Notes: generated by a model not told the origin, from the letters alone. 64,000 nt of DNA from an uncultured Elusimicrobium sp. (GCA_947305555.1 CAMZDW010000001.1:1-64000), one strand, 5' to 3'; shown: positions 25,744 to 34,046, counted from the first letter of the stretch. Numbers and translations: made by a program.

Positions 25744-28700
25744 AGAAGACCGAGATAAGGTGCAAACACTCCTTGATAAAAATTTAGTGGTAGAGGCTGG
25801 AGCCGGAACGGGTAAAACTTCTTTGCTAATTATGCGGTTATGCGTAGCCGTACTGGTACAAGGTAGCCCGGTAGAAAAGCTGGTGGCGCTCACTTTTACA
25901 GAAAAAGCAGCAGCGGAAATTAAAACCCGGTTTATTGCCCAGTTGCATGAAGTAGCGCAAGCACTCCAAACCGGCGAAAAAACTCCGTTAATTACGTTAC
26001 TCACGGAGCATTTTCAAATTGCGAAAGATGTGTTGGCTTCCCGGGCAGAGGCGGCTTTGGCTCGATTAGATCATGCCCACATGGGAACAATCCACGGTTT
26101 TTGTGCCGATATTTTGAAAACATTTCCGTTGGAAGCCGGTTTATCTCCTAGCGTAGAAATAGATGCTGGGCAAAGAGCTCGTCATCTTTTTGAAGCACGC
26201 TGGAATACATTCTTAGATCAAGAATTGGGAACTAATCCTCTGCATGGCGAAAGTTGGAAACAGGTACTTCCGCGCATTTCACTTCCGGACTTAAAATTAT
26301 TTGCACAAGAATTGTGCAGCGGTAAAATCGCTCATTACGATTATTTTTCACATCGTGAAATGATAATCTCTCTTTGCGAAGAAAAAGCCGCACAAGCAAC
26401 CCGGTGGAGTACCGCCTTTTTGGAAGACGCTAAAAAACAGCCTCGTAACAGTGAAAAAGCGCTTGCCTGGGCGGCCCAATCCATGCTCCGGACGGTTGCT
26501 TTTTTACGAGGTGAACAAGTCCCTCCACTGCTGCAAGAAGAACCTCCTGCCTTCCCGGCAGTTGTTAGCAAAGGATGGGAGGCGGATCTATTTGAAGAGG
26601 CACGTGGGTTGGTTGCTTTTGCCCAAAAATTAACGCCGGAAAATCAGCAATTATTTTTGCAGGCATTGCAGTTGGTTTTACCTCTTACTGAGCAAGTACG
26701 GCAAGATTATGCGCGCGAAGGTATTTTAAGTTTTGATGATTTGATTGTAAAAACGCGTGATTTATTACAACGTGATTTTTATGTGCGTCGTTTGCTCAAA
26801 GAAAAGTTTGACAGGTTGTTTATTGACGAGTTTCAAGATACGGACCCCGTACAAGGGGAATTATTGCTGTTTTTGGCGGAGGAAAAATTATCTTCCGCTT
26901 CCCGGTGGCAGGAAATTCGCTTGGAACCGGGTAAATTATTTGTAGTGGGAGATCCAAAGCAATCGATTTATCGTTTTCGCGGAGCAGATATTACAGCTTA
27001 TGAATTATTTACAGCGCTGATTTTAAAACAAGGCGGCGAAAAATGTTTCTTGCAGAAAAATTTCCGCAGTGCTCCGGAAATTGTCAGTGTGGCAAATGAA
27101 GTGTGTCAACGCGCTATGGTACAGCAAACCGCTTTTCAGCCGGCTTATGTTCCTATTTTGCCAACGAAAAAGGTTCAGCCGGATGCTGTGGAATGGTTGT
27201 TTATTGAACCGCCATCAGAGGATCCTTTAGCAGATGATTACCGCCATAATCAGGCAGAACAAATTGCCCGTTGGATCGAAAAAAACGTCGGGAAGTTGAC
27301 CTTAGCGGATGGCCGAAAACTTTCTTATGGGGATATTGCACTTTTATCGCGAGCGGCTACGACGGCCGGACCTTATACGGACGCGTTACGCCGTCATGGA
27401 ATTGCTTTTAATGTGGAAGTGGACAAAGATTTTTATCACAAACAGGAAATCAATGATTTTCTCAATTTTCTTCGTGTGGTAGCAGATCCTACAGACCGCA
27501 CGGCTTTGGTGGGAGTGTTGCGCAGCCCATGGGGAGGATTTACGGATGAGGAAATTTATCAAATTGTACTGCGTAAAGAATTGGATTTAAAGGCTCCTAC
27601 CGCCGACCCGGCATTGGCTCGGTGTTACCAGCAGATTTCCCATTTTGTTCAAAAAGCAGGGCGTACTCCAATTAAACAATTACTCCATGACGTGTTAGAA
27701 CAAACATTCCTGCCGGAAGCCTGCATGGCCGCTTATGAAGGAGAACAAACGCTGGCTAGTTTGCAACGTTTACTGCGGATGACGGAAGAATTCACGGAAG
27801 GGATGTCCGGCTCTCTAAGTCAATTTTTAGCTTCTGTGCAACAAATTATTACCGAGGAGCCGGAACGCTTGGGCGCCAGTGCGGTGGATAATACCAAAAA
27901 TGCGGTTTCTGTCATGACGGTACACAAATCAAAGGGGTTGGGTTTCCCGGTGGTCATTTTAGCTGATTTATCAAAACGGGAAGCTGTGTCCGCTGCTAAA
28001 CCGCAAAATCACGTATTTTCGTGGCAATATAATATGCATGGGTTACGTGCCGGGAAAATCTGTGATGCCAATTTAGCTTTTTTAGAAGAAGAACAGAAGA
28101 AACACCATCGTTGCGAAGAGGTACGTATTTTGTATGTAGCTCTTACCCGTGCCAAGGAAAAGATGTTGCTAGTTGCCGACGGACGAAAAGGGGCTGAAAA
28201 GGCTGCGGCCGCTTTTGCTTCGGTGGGTTTATTCCCTCAAGGGAAGGAAGCGGTTGTTACGGCCGGTGAAACTTCAATCCCGGTGCATTCCTTTCCGTAT
28301 AACGAGCCGGAAAATTTCCTATATCTGCGCACATTGCCTTCGGTCCCCACGTTGCCACAAAATGTATTAACTTCGTGGAAAGAAAAAGCGGAAAAACGGC
28401 GTTCGCATTACGAAGCGTTATTGGAAGCTACTCCCAAAGCTCCTAGTGAACAAGTGCAAGCCGGCATTACCTTTTCTGCATCACAACGCCGGGGGGCGGA
28501 AGTAGGGACCGTTTGCCATGAGGCGTTACGCTTATTACTTACACAGAAAGAATTAGACGGCGCTCAAGCGATTCACCAAGCAGCACTAAATACCGGATTG
28601 GAAGATCGGGAAGCAGAAGGACGGCAAATTTTAGAACCATTTATCGTTTCTCCCTTGTTTGAGCAGATAAAGGCCAATTCCGTTCTGGCATGTGAAATGC

Positions 28701-28951
28701 CGTTTTCGCTTGCACAGGAGGGGGGCATTCAATCCGGCGTGATGGATGCGGTGCTGTTACAAGCGGATGGAAAGGTGTGGGTGATTGATTATAAAACAGA
28801 TATAATTCCCCCGACAGGTACGCGGGCTTTATTGGAGAAATACCGTCCGCAACTGACTGTTTACCAACGTGCCGCCCGGCAGATTTTTCCGGGGAGACAA
28901 GTGCGCACCTCGGCTGTATTTGTGCGTGCGTTTGCAGTAGAAGATTTATAA
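25736..28951 (+). CDS. addA: AddA-like UvrD-family helicase-nuclease
   Basis: 1071 residues. Walker A is 'VEAGAGTGKTSLLIMRL' (~residue 25), motif Ia 'ALTFTEKAAAEIKTR', motif II 'LFIDEFQDTDPVQGELL', 'VVGDPKQSIYRFRGAD' motif III, 'VSVMTVHKSKGLGFPVVILA' (motif V) and 'ILYVALTRAKEKMLLV' (motif VI). The C-terminus is a RecB-like nuclease domain ('GTVCHEALRLLL', 'GVMDAVLLQADGKVWVIDYKTD'). It is the motor and second nuclease of the AddAB complex. The stop is separated from ybaB by 35 bp containing a possible internal promoter. The AGGAGG-like RBS sits inside the upstream gene. Confidence 0.92.
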   Translation: MYKEDRDKVQTLLDKNLVVEAGAGTGKTSLLIMRLCVAVLVQGSPVEKLVALTFTEKAAAEIKTRFIAQLHEVAQALQTGEKTPLITLLTEHFQIAKDVLASRAEAALARLDHAHMGTIHGFCADILKTFPLEAGLSPSVEIDAGQRARHLFEARWNTFLDQELGTNPLHGESWKQVLPRISLPDLKLFAQELCSGKIAHYDYFSHREMIISLCEEKAAQATRWSTAFLEDAKKQPRNSEKALAWAAQSMLRTVAFLRGEQVPPLLQEEPPAFPAVVSKGWEADLFEEARGLVAFAQKLTPENQQLFLQALQLVLPLTEQVRQDYAREGILSFDDLIVKTRDLLQRDFYVRRLLKEKFDRLFIDEFQDTDPVQGELLLFLAEEKLSSASRWQEIRLEPGKLFVVGDPKQSIYRFRGADITAYELFTALILKQGGEKCFLQKNFRSAPEIVSVANEVCQRAMVQQTAFQPAYVPILPTKKVQPDAVEWLFIEPPSEDPLADDYRHNQAEQIARWIEKNVGKLTLADGRKLSYGDIALLSRAATTAGPYTDALRRHGIAFNVEVDKDFYHKQEINDFLNFLRVVADPTDRTALVGVLRSPWGGFTDEEIYQIVLRKELDLKAPTADPALARCYQQISHFVQKAGRTPIKQLLHDVLEQTFLPEACMAAYEGEQTLASLQRLLRMTEEFTEGMSGSLSQFLASVQQIITEEPERLGASAVDNTKNAVSVMTVHKSKGLGFPVVILADLSKREAVSAAKPQNHVFSWQYNMHGLRAGKICDANLAFLEEEQKKHHRCEEVRILYVALTRAKEKMLLVADGRKGAEKAAAAFASVGLFPQGKEAVVTAGETSIPVHSFPYNEPENFLYLRTLPSVPTLPQNVLTSWKEKAEKRRSHYEALLEATPKAPSEQVQAGITFSASQRRGAEVGTVCHEALRLLLTQKELDGAQAIHQAALNTGLEDREAEGRQILEPFIVSPLFEQIKANSVLACEMPFSLAQEGGIQSGVMDAVLLQADGKVWVIDYKTDIIPPTGTRALLEKYRPQLTVYQRAARQIFPGRQVRTSAVFVRAFAVEDL

Positions 28952-28961
28952 AAGTTACAAT
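28932..28961 (+). promoter_or_regulatory. Possible promoter for the ybaB operon
   Basis: TTGCAG (28932-28937) and TACAAT (28956-28961) are separated by 18 bp, ending 25 bp before the ybaB ATG. It lies partly inside the addA 3' end. Confidence 0.45.
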
Positions 28962-28986
28962 ATAACCACCTTGTGAAGGAGAAAAT

Positions 28987-29283
28987 ATGTTTGATAAATT
29001 AGGACAATTAAAAGATTTATGGAAGCTCAAAAGCCAGATGGACGAAATTAAAAAACGGTTGGACAATATGGTCATTAAAGTAGAAAGTCCCCGTCATTTA
29101 ATTGAAGTGACTATCTCCGGCTCGCAAGAAGTTAAAGAAGTGCGGGTAGAACCGCTTGCAAAAAACTTTACGGAAGCTGAACTAGCAGAAGATTTGAAAG
29201 CTGTTATCAATAAAGCGGTGCGTGATAGCCAAATGATGGCTGCCCAGGCAATGGGAAATTTTGGCGGCATGCCGCAAGCATAA
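28987..29283 (+). CDS. ybaB: YbaB/EbfC nucleoid-associated protein
   Basis: 98 residues, the usual YbaB size. The pattern 'LGQLKDLWKLKSQMDEIKKRLDNM' (N-terminal helix), 'VTISGSQEVKEVRVEP' (beta hairpin) and 'LAEDLKAVINKAVRDSQMMAAQAMGNFGGMP' (C-terminal helix and Gly/Met tail) is diagnostic. These small homodimers bind DNA and affect nucleoid organisation. ybaB often lies near recombination genes (recR, dnaX); here it follows addA, consistent with a DNA maintenance neighbourhood. The RBS AAGGAG is well placed (5 nt). Confidence 0.9.
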   Translation: MFDKLGQLKDLWKLKSQMDEIKKRLDNMVIKVESPRHLIEVTISGSQEVKEVRVEPLAKNFTEAELAEDLKAVINKAVRDSQMMAAQAMGNFGGMPQA

Positions 29284-29286
29284 AGC

Positions 29287-29652
29287 ATGTATCAAAATAA
29301 AGTGATTGCTGTATTTGGCGCTTCGCAAGATCCGGCCAAGTATGGTTATAAAATTTTTTCTACTTTGCGTGCTCTTTCCATGCAAGTGTATGGGATTAAT
29401 CCCAAAGGCGGTGAAGTAGAAGGACAGCCGTTTTTCACCAACTTGGCAGCGCTTCCGGTTGCGGCGGATGTGGCAGTGTTAGTGATACCGCCAGTGGCGC
29501 TGGTGCAAGCGGTGGAACAATGTATCCAGGGTGGAGTAAAGGAAATTTGGTTTCAGCCGGGGGCGCGCTCGCCGGAGGCATTTGAACGAGCCCAGCACGC
29601 CGGAATAAAAGCCATAAACGGGTGTTTTATGGCAGAAAATGGTTTTTGGTAA
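29287..29652 (+). CDS. CoA-binding domain protein
   Basis: 121-residue Rossmann-fold protein of the CoA_binding_2 type. 'VIAVFGASQDPAKYGYKIFSTL' is the N-terminal nucleotide/CoA-binding loop, and 'ADVAVLVIPPVALVQAVEQCIQGGVKEIWFQPGA' is the conserved second half. It resembles the CoA-binding part of succinyl-CoA synthetase but stands alone; the physiological role of this widespread family is unclear. It is 3 bp downstream of ybaB and overlaps the aldo/keto reductase start by one base (TAATG), so it belongs to a single operon. Confidence 0.85.
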   Translation: MYQNKVIAVFGASQDPAKYGYKIFSTLRALSMQVYGINPKGGEVEGQPFFTNLAALPVAADVAVLVIPPVALVQAVEQCIQGGVKEIWFQPGARSPEAFERAQHAGIKAINGCFMAENGFW

Positions 29653-30587
29653 TGATGCGTTTTAAAACGTTGGGAAAATCCGGGTTAGAGGTATCGGTTA
29701 TTGGGTTAGGTACGTGGCCTTTAGGGGGCGGTTACGATTGGGGAGATGTGAGTGAATCCCAAGCAATAGACACTGTTTGTACCGCACTGGACCATGGAAT
29801 CAATCTATTAGACACAGCACCCGTTTATGGAAACGGGGCCAGTGAAAATTTGCTGGGGCGCGTACTCAAAAACAAACGGCACGAAGTCATTTTAGCCACT
29901 AAGTGCGGTTTAGTGAAACAGGGTTCATGGACCGTTCATGATTTAAATCCAACTTCCATCCGGGTGCAACTAGAGGATTCGCTTTCCCGTTTACACACCG
30001 ATTATATTGACTTATATCTCATCCATTATCCGGATCCGAAAGTGCCGCTGGTAGATGCGGTGGGGGAGTTGGCCCAATTGAAGCAAACCGGAAAGATACG
30101 GGCCATCGGCTTATGCAATGTATCTGCTTCCCAAATCAGTCAGGTTGCCCAAGAAACTGAAATTGCGTGTGTTCAAAACGAGTATTCTTTGTTACATCCG
30201 CAAGGCGGAGCTTCGGTATTGGAAGTTTGCCAAAAGCATGGAATCTCTTTCATGGGGTACGGCACGTTAGGTGGGGGATTACTAAGCGCAAAGTATACGC
30301 GCGAACCTAATTTGCGCCGGGCAGATGCCCGTAATTATTTTTATAAGGTAGCTCGAGGCGCCGCTTTTCAAAAGGCGCAACAAATTGCCCAACGTGTAAA
30401 AGAAGTAGCGAAGCGGCATGATTGTGCCCCAACGGTAGTAGCGGCTGCTTGGGCGTTGCAAAGGGCGGACGTTGTATTGTGCGGAGCCAAAAAGCCGCAA
30501 CAGGTGCAGCAAAATGTGGCGGTGGGAGCGTGGATGCTTCCGCCGGAAGAAGTTTCTTTTTTGGAGCAAGCGTGTGAACGAGATTGA
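29652..30587 (+). CDS. Aldo/keto reductase
   Basis: 311 residues from the ATG at 29652 (a second ATG follows immediately). 'LGKSGLEVSVIGLGTWPLGGG' is the AKR N-terminus. The catalytic tetrad regions are visible: 'LLDTAPVYGNGASENLLG' (Asp/Tyr), 'LATKCG' (Lys) and 'DLYLIHYPDP' (His). 'GLCNVSASQI' and 'CVQNEYSLLH' line the active site and NADPH pocket. It is a cytosolic NAD(P)H-dependent carbonyl reductase of unknown substrate. The stop overlaps the following radical SAM gene start by 14 bp, so the two products may be functionally linked. Confidence 0.9.
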   Translation: MMRFKTLGKSGLEVSVIGLGTWPLGGGYDWGDVSESQAIDTVCTALDHGINLLDTAPVYGNGASENLLGRVLKNKRHEVILATKCGLVKQGSWTVHDLNPTSIRVQLEDSLSRLHTDYIDLYLIHYPDPKVPLVDAVGELAQLKQTGKIRAIGLCNVSASQISQVAQETEIACVQNEYSLLHPQGGASVLEVCQKHGISFMGYGTLGGGLLSAKYTREPNLRRADARNYFYKVARGAAFQKAQQIAQRVKEVAKRHDCAPTVVAAAWALQRADVVLCGAKKPQQVQQNVAVGAWMLPPEEVSFLEQACERD

Positions 30588-31869
30588 ATTAGAAAATTAT
30601 GTGCGTAGCATCTTGCCCAAACTGGGCATTAATAAATTGCGTGAATTAACCCGGTTGGTGTATGAAATTTGTAAACGTGAAAAAGTGGCGCTGGAGGAAG
30701 TATTAACCGCTTCTAAAAATCTCCAATTTGAAGCGGCTAAAACACAGTTGCTTCGTCGTCGTTACCCGGTTAATTTTGATTCTGCTGCAAAAAACCGCTT
30801 TTATTTACCAAAGCTGGAATTGTCGCAAGCCGTTTCAGCCAATCTGACGCCACGGCCCTTTTATCCCAAAACAGTTTATATAGAAACGTCAGTGCTAAAT
30901 TCGCCGCTTGCCGCGCGTGCACGCAAGTTTTTTCCGCATGCCCAATTCAAAGAAACTGATGGAAAAACACACGTGGGCAGTAGTGATTTTTCCAAACGCA
31001 CCGAAACGTTGCTTATTCATCGGGAGAAATATGATTTCTTAAAACCGTGTCCGTGCAGTTGTGGCTCGGCCGGCTGTGGATATAATTTAGTGAATTTAGG
31101 GTTTGGTTGCCGTTTTGAATGTGAATATTGTTTTTTGCAACAGTATCAAAATCTGCATGCGATTTTATTGCCGGCTAACCTGGAAGATTTTTTAACTCAA
31201 ATTGAACAAGGTTCCTTTCGTAAAGGACCTTTTGTGCGGCCGCGAATTGGTAGCGGGGAATTTACAGATTCTCTTGTTTTTGATGATTTAACCCAATATT
31301 CTCGGCAGATTGTTCCCTTTTTCCAAAGACATCCGGAATTGGATTTTGAGTTCAAAACAAAAAGCGTCAATATTGAAGGGGTGTTGCAAGCTGGCGGATG
31401 TGAAAATGTGGTGGTTTCTTGGTCGGTTAATGCGGATAAAATTACGCGCGAAGTGGAGCATTTTACGCCGGATTTGACGTCCCGTTTAGCCGCCGCGTGT
31501 GAAGTGGCGCGCGCTGGATATCGGCTTGGTTTTCACTTTGATCCGGTGGTTATTTACGAGGGGTACCAAGCGGATTACGCACACACGGTGGAGCAAATGG
31601 CCGACACACTGCCCAAAGATAAAATTGCGTGGATTAGCGTGGGCACGCTGCGCTTTAGCCGGGAGCTTAAAAAGCAAATTGAAACACGCTTCCAACAGAA
31701 TTTTATTTTAGATGGTGAATTCTTGCTGGATTTTGACGGTAAAATGCGTTATGGCGAGCGGCAACGATTGGAAGCCTACCGGTTTTTAATTCCGCTGTTG
31801 CGTAAAACTTTTCCAAAAGCGATTGTTTATTTGTGTATGGAAGACCCGAAAATAGCCAAGCAGTTTTAA
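30574..31869 (+). CDS. Spore-photoproduct-lyase-like radical SAM protein
   Basis: 431 residues from a GTG at 30574 (GGAG 7 bp upstream). The track start lies 34 codons inside the aldo/keto reductase gene. The radical SAM cluster motif is C-x3-C-x2-C in 'GFGCRFECEYCFLQQYQN', followed by 'RIGSGEFTDSLVFDDLTQYS' and 'FEFKTKSVNIEGVL', which match the SplB family. Just before the cluster is an unusual run 'CPCSCGSAGCGYN' with four extra cysteines. No cysteine occurs for about 45 residues and more after the cluster, where Bacillus SPL carries its catalytic Cys141, so genuine spore-photoproduct repair is doubtful. The genome context (YbaB, AddAB) is DNA-related. Function unknown. Confidence 0.8.
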   Translation: MNEIELENYVRSILPKLGINKLRELTRLVYEICKREKVALEEVLTASKNLQFEAAKTQLLRRRYPVNFDSAAKNRFYLPKLELSQAVSANLTPRPFYPKTVYIETSVLNSPLAARARKFFPHAQFKETDGKTHVGSSDFSKRTETLLIHREKYDFLKPCPCSCGSAGCGYNLVNLGFGCRFECEYCFLQQYQNLHAILLPANLEDFLTQIEQGSFRKGPFVRPRIGSGEFTDSLVFDDLTQYSRQIVPFFQRHPELDFEFKTKSVNIEGVLQAGGCENVVVSWSVNADKITREVEHFTPDLTSRLAAACEVARAGYRLGFHFDPVVIYEGYQADYAHTVEQMADTLPKDKIAWISVGTLRFSRELKKQIETRFQQNFILDGEFLLDFDGKMRYGERQRLEAYRFLIPLLRKTFPKAIVYLCMEDPKIAKQF

Positions 31870-31901
31870 CTTTTTTTGATTTTTTTCTTCTAAAGTACTC
31901 C

Positions 31902-31930
31902 TTGACAAGGTGCTTTTTTAAGAATAGAAT
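31902..31930 (+). promoter_or_regulatory. Strong sigma-70 promoter of the large pilin-like gene
   Basis: A consensus TTGACA (31902-31907) lies exactly 17 bp before TAGAAT (31925-31930), the best -35/-10 pair I found in the window. Expected +1 is near 31937. Confidence 0.8.
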
Positions 31931-31936
31931 TTAAGC

Positions 31937-32049
31937 AGTGAGTGAGGAGCAATGTGCCGTGGATGAAAGGTTTTTCCTCACATGCACGACAGGAAAAGCC
32001 CTCGGAGCAGGGCTTATTTTGCACTGGGGAAAACTTTTGGGAGAATAAT
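31937..32049 (+). promoter_or_regulatory. Structured ~113-nt 5' leader of the pilin-like gene
   Basis: The leader contains a GTGAGGA/TCCTCAC long-range pair and a compact AAGCCCT/AGGGCTT hairpin with a 6-nt loop. A GGGAG RBS sits just before the ATG. Most other promoters here give short or no leaders, so this long structured one stands out. I could not match it to a riboswitch class by eye. Confidence 0.45.
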
Positions 32050-33648
32050 ATGCGTTGCAAAAATAAAAAGAATGCTTTTACGTTAACGGAACTACTGGTG
32101 GTAGTTGTTATTATCGGGACACTCGCCGTAGTGATATTACCAAAATACAATAAAGTCATGGAAACGCGTAAGACTACAGAAGCGGAAGAAGTGATGGGGG
32201 CTGTGCGTACGGAACAGGAGGCACGTTGCGCACTTGATAAACCGTACATCGGGAATATTTCGAAGTTATCCCACATTATTCCGCAGGAAACCACATCAAA
32301 TTTTAGCTATCAATTAGAAAGTACGGGTATGTTGGCATCCAGTCAAGGGAAATACACCTACAATTTGAAGATGCTTTCGTACGCGGATGGCCGTATATGT
32401 TGCGACGGGGACGATTGTGATAAATTAAATAAAAATTACCTTACTTGTTCCGAACTGCAAAGTAAGCCGGATTATCAGGAAGCCACGGAATGTTCGGCAA
32501 CAGAACCTGCGGCCTCTTGTACCGATACACCGCATACCAGCGAGCCTTGTTCTACAGGGTGTGGTATCCGCACCCGTGATCATCATTGTGTAAATGGCGA
32601 ATGGAAATATGGCGAGTGGAGTGAGTGCGAGCCCAAGCCGGATGAAGAACAAACGTGCCACGGGTGTGGAACGCAAACACGTACGGTAACCTGTACTCCT
32701 GGGGGAAGTTGGGACACTTCCGACTGGGGGGCTTGTTCAAAAACAGAAGAAGAATGTACACCCCAGTGCGGAGACAAACCCTGCACGTGTAGTGAATGGG
32801 CTGCCTATTGGCCTACCCACAATTATGGGCAAACCTTAAATGAGGCGTGTAATGATGAGTTACGAGTAGCCAATCTTTCAGGGTCTACTAAGTATACCAC
32901 TGAGAGTGATGCTCTTCAGCAGGGCCATTGTTGTAAAGATAGCGACTATAAGTCTGTTAAGAAAATGCTCGTTGAATTGGATTACACTAAAGTTTATGGG
33001 CCAAAAGAGTACTATTTGGCGGATGGTTATGGCGAAGGTATTGATGATAATACTCAGAGTCAGGACTGTCTCTCTACTGGCCACGGGTGCTACACCACTA
33101 GCACTGCTTGTGGGATTGGGCCCTTCAACTTTACGAACGTGGAAGCAGCCAATGTGGAATATTTAGAGAAGAGTTCCTATTCTGAAGATCCTTGCCGATA
33201 TTGTGACGGAACGTCCTCCTGCCTCAATAAATATTACAAAGCGGGCTCGCAATCTACGGCTATAACCGATGGATATGCTGTATCGCCTAAAATAGATGAG
33301 ACAAACTATGGTAAGACCGGTACCGGGTTTTACTGTAAGGAAATGTATGGCGCTTGTGAAGGAGAATCCTGGGGGGCCGGAGATAAAGGGCATGACTCAG
33401 ATGGCGAATGGCATTATTACCCGAGTTCTTATAGCGGAGATGTAGAGGGGGTTAAAGAATATCTGGGGAGTGGTGAATTTTGTGAGAATAGCGCTGGGGA
33501 ATGGATGCGTCGGGTAACGGGTATGAGTGTGACGTGTCTACCTATTGGAGATACTCCTGCTGGACAGCAGCCTTGCACGGCGCCTGTGGCAGTGTATTAC
33601 CGTCCGAAAATCAGCGTTATGGACGTGATAAAGTGTGTGCATAAATAG
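32050..33648 (+). CDS. Large cysteine-rich type IV pilin-like protein with TSP1-like repeats
   Basis: 532 residues from the ATG at 32050 (the track adds 36 residues of leader). The N-terminus is a class III/prepilin signal: short basic leader 'RCKNKKNA', cleavage before F of 'FTLTELLVVVVIIGTLAVVILP', with the canonical Glu5. Residues ~60-150 resemble a pilin head. About residues 160-250 contain thrombospondin type-1-like units ('CGIRTRDHHC', 'GEWSECE', 'CGTQTRTVTC', 'SDWGACS'). The rest is Cys/Tyr/Gly-rich and not recognised. It should be processed by the prepilin peptidase encoded near 44.5 kb and displayed on a pilus or pseudopilus, with many disulfides. It is transcribed alone from a strong promoter. 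Confidence 0.82.
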   Translation: MRCKNKKNAFTLTELLVVVVIIGTLAVVILPKYNKVMETRKTTEAEEVMGAVRTEQEARCALDKPYIGNISKLSHIIPQETTSNFSYQLESTGMLASSQGKYTYNLKMLSYADGRICCDGDDCDKLNKNYLTCSELQSKPDYQEATECSATEPAASCTDTPHTSEPCSTGCGIRTRDHHCVNGEWKYGEWSECEPKPDEEQTCHGCGTQTRTVTCTPGGSWDTSDWGACSKTEEECTPQCGDKPCTCSEWAAYWPTHNYGQTLNEACNDELRVANLSGSTKYTTESDALQQGHCCKDSDYKSVKKMLVELDYTKVYGPKEYYLADGYGEGIDDNTQSQDCLSTGHGCYTTSTACGIGPFNFTNVEAANVEYLEKSSYSEDPCRYCDGTSSCLNKYYKAGSQSTAITDGYAVSPKIDETNYGKTGTGFYCKEMYGACEGESWGAGDKGHDSDGEWHYYPSSYSGDVEGVKEYLGSGEFCENSAGEWMRRVTGMSVTCLPIGDTPAGQQPCTAPVAVYYRPKISVMDVIKCVHK

Positions 33649-33669
33649 TGTATTTATAAGTATTTAGGC

Positions 33670-33704
33670 AATAACCGGGACAAATATTATTTGCCCCGGT
33701 TATT
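33670..33704 (+). terminator. Terminator of the pilin-like gene
   Basis: Perfect 10-bp stem AATAACCGGG/CCCGGTTATT with a 15-nt loop, followed by a T-rich stretch. It starts 21 bp after the stop codon. Confidence 0.7.
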
Positions 33705-33727
33705 ATTTTAATGCTACTTCTCACAAT

Positions 33728-33765
33728 TCCCTCACGCACATAAAGAAGTTTATGTGCTCCCCACA
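33728..33765. repeat. 38-bp direct repeat, copy 1
   Basis: Identical over 38 bases to 33885-33922, at a spacing of 157 bp. It contains a perfect 9-bp inverted repeat (GCACATAAA/TTTATGTGC) with a GAAG loop. Confidence 0.85.
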
Positions 33766-33884
33766 GAAAGGACTTGGCCACAAGTCGGCTCGTTGACCCT
33801 CGCCGCTCGCGGCCCCGCCTCGCCATGCTCGCCTTGCGGCTCACAAGTTCGCACGCAAACTCGCATAAGGCTGCGGCTTTCAAG
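33766..33884. other. GC-rich gene-poor segment between the direct repeats
   Basis: Visibly richer in G+C than its surroundings, with runs such as CTCGCCGCTCGCGG. Degenerate internal echoes are present (CACAAGTCGGCTCG and CACAAGTTCGCACG). Short ORFs cross it on both strands, but none resembles a protein family or carries an RBS, so I treat it as noncoding. Its origin is unknown. Confidence 0.5.
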
Positions 33885-33922
33885 TCCCTCACGCACATAA
33901 AGAAGTTTATGTGCTCCCCACA
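33885..33922. repeat. 38-bp direct repeat, copy 2
   Basis: Exact copy of 33728-33765, including the internal 9-bp hairpin. It ends six bases before the tRNA-Leu terminator. Confidence 0.85.
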
Positions 33923-33928
33923 AAATTC

Positions 33929-33956
33929 AAAGAGCCACGCATTTGCGTGGCTCTTT
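33929..33956 (-). terminator. Terminator of tRNA-Leu
   Basis: Perfect 12-bp stem AAAGAGCCACGC/GCGTGGCTCTTT with a 4-nt loop, 6 bp beyond the 3' end of the tRNA on the minus strand. Confidence 0.85.
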
Positions 33957-33962
33957 AAATTT

Positions 33963-34046
33963 TACCGGGGAAGGGACTTGAACCCTTAAGCCCGTGCGGG
34001 CAATAGTTTTTGAGACTATCCTGTATACCAATTCCAGCACCCCGGC
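33963..34046 (-). tRNA. tRNA-Leu (anticodon CAA)
   Basis: 84 nt on the minus strand. The acceptor stem GCCGGGG pairs with CCCCGGT (one G-U), with discriminator A and no encoded CCA. The D-arm region contains TGGAATTGGTATACA, typical of leucine tRNAs. The anticodon stem ATAGT/ACTAT encloses the loop CTCAAAA, giving anticodon CAA (reads UUG). A long class II variable arm (GCCCGCACGGGC) and T arm AAGGG-TTCAAGT-CCCTT follow. It has its own extended -10 promoter and a strong terminator. Confidence 0.95.

Noticed and set aside
31937-32049. c-di-GMP (GEMM) riboswitch in the pilin leader
   Set aside because: Only a loose match (ACGACAGGAAAAGCC) is present. The conserved second block and tetraloop/receptor are missing, so I kept it as an unassigned structured leader.
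33774-33989. 71-aa plus-strand ORF (and 33617-33898 minus ORF) in the GC-rich patch
   Set aside because: They run through the direct repeats, the terminator and the tRNA gene, lack an RBS and have low-complexity composition. Treated as chance ORFs.
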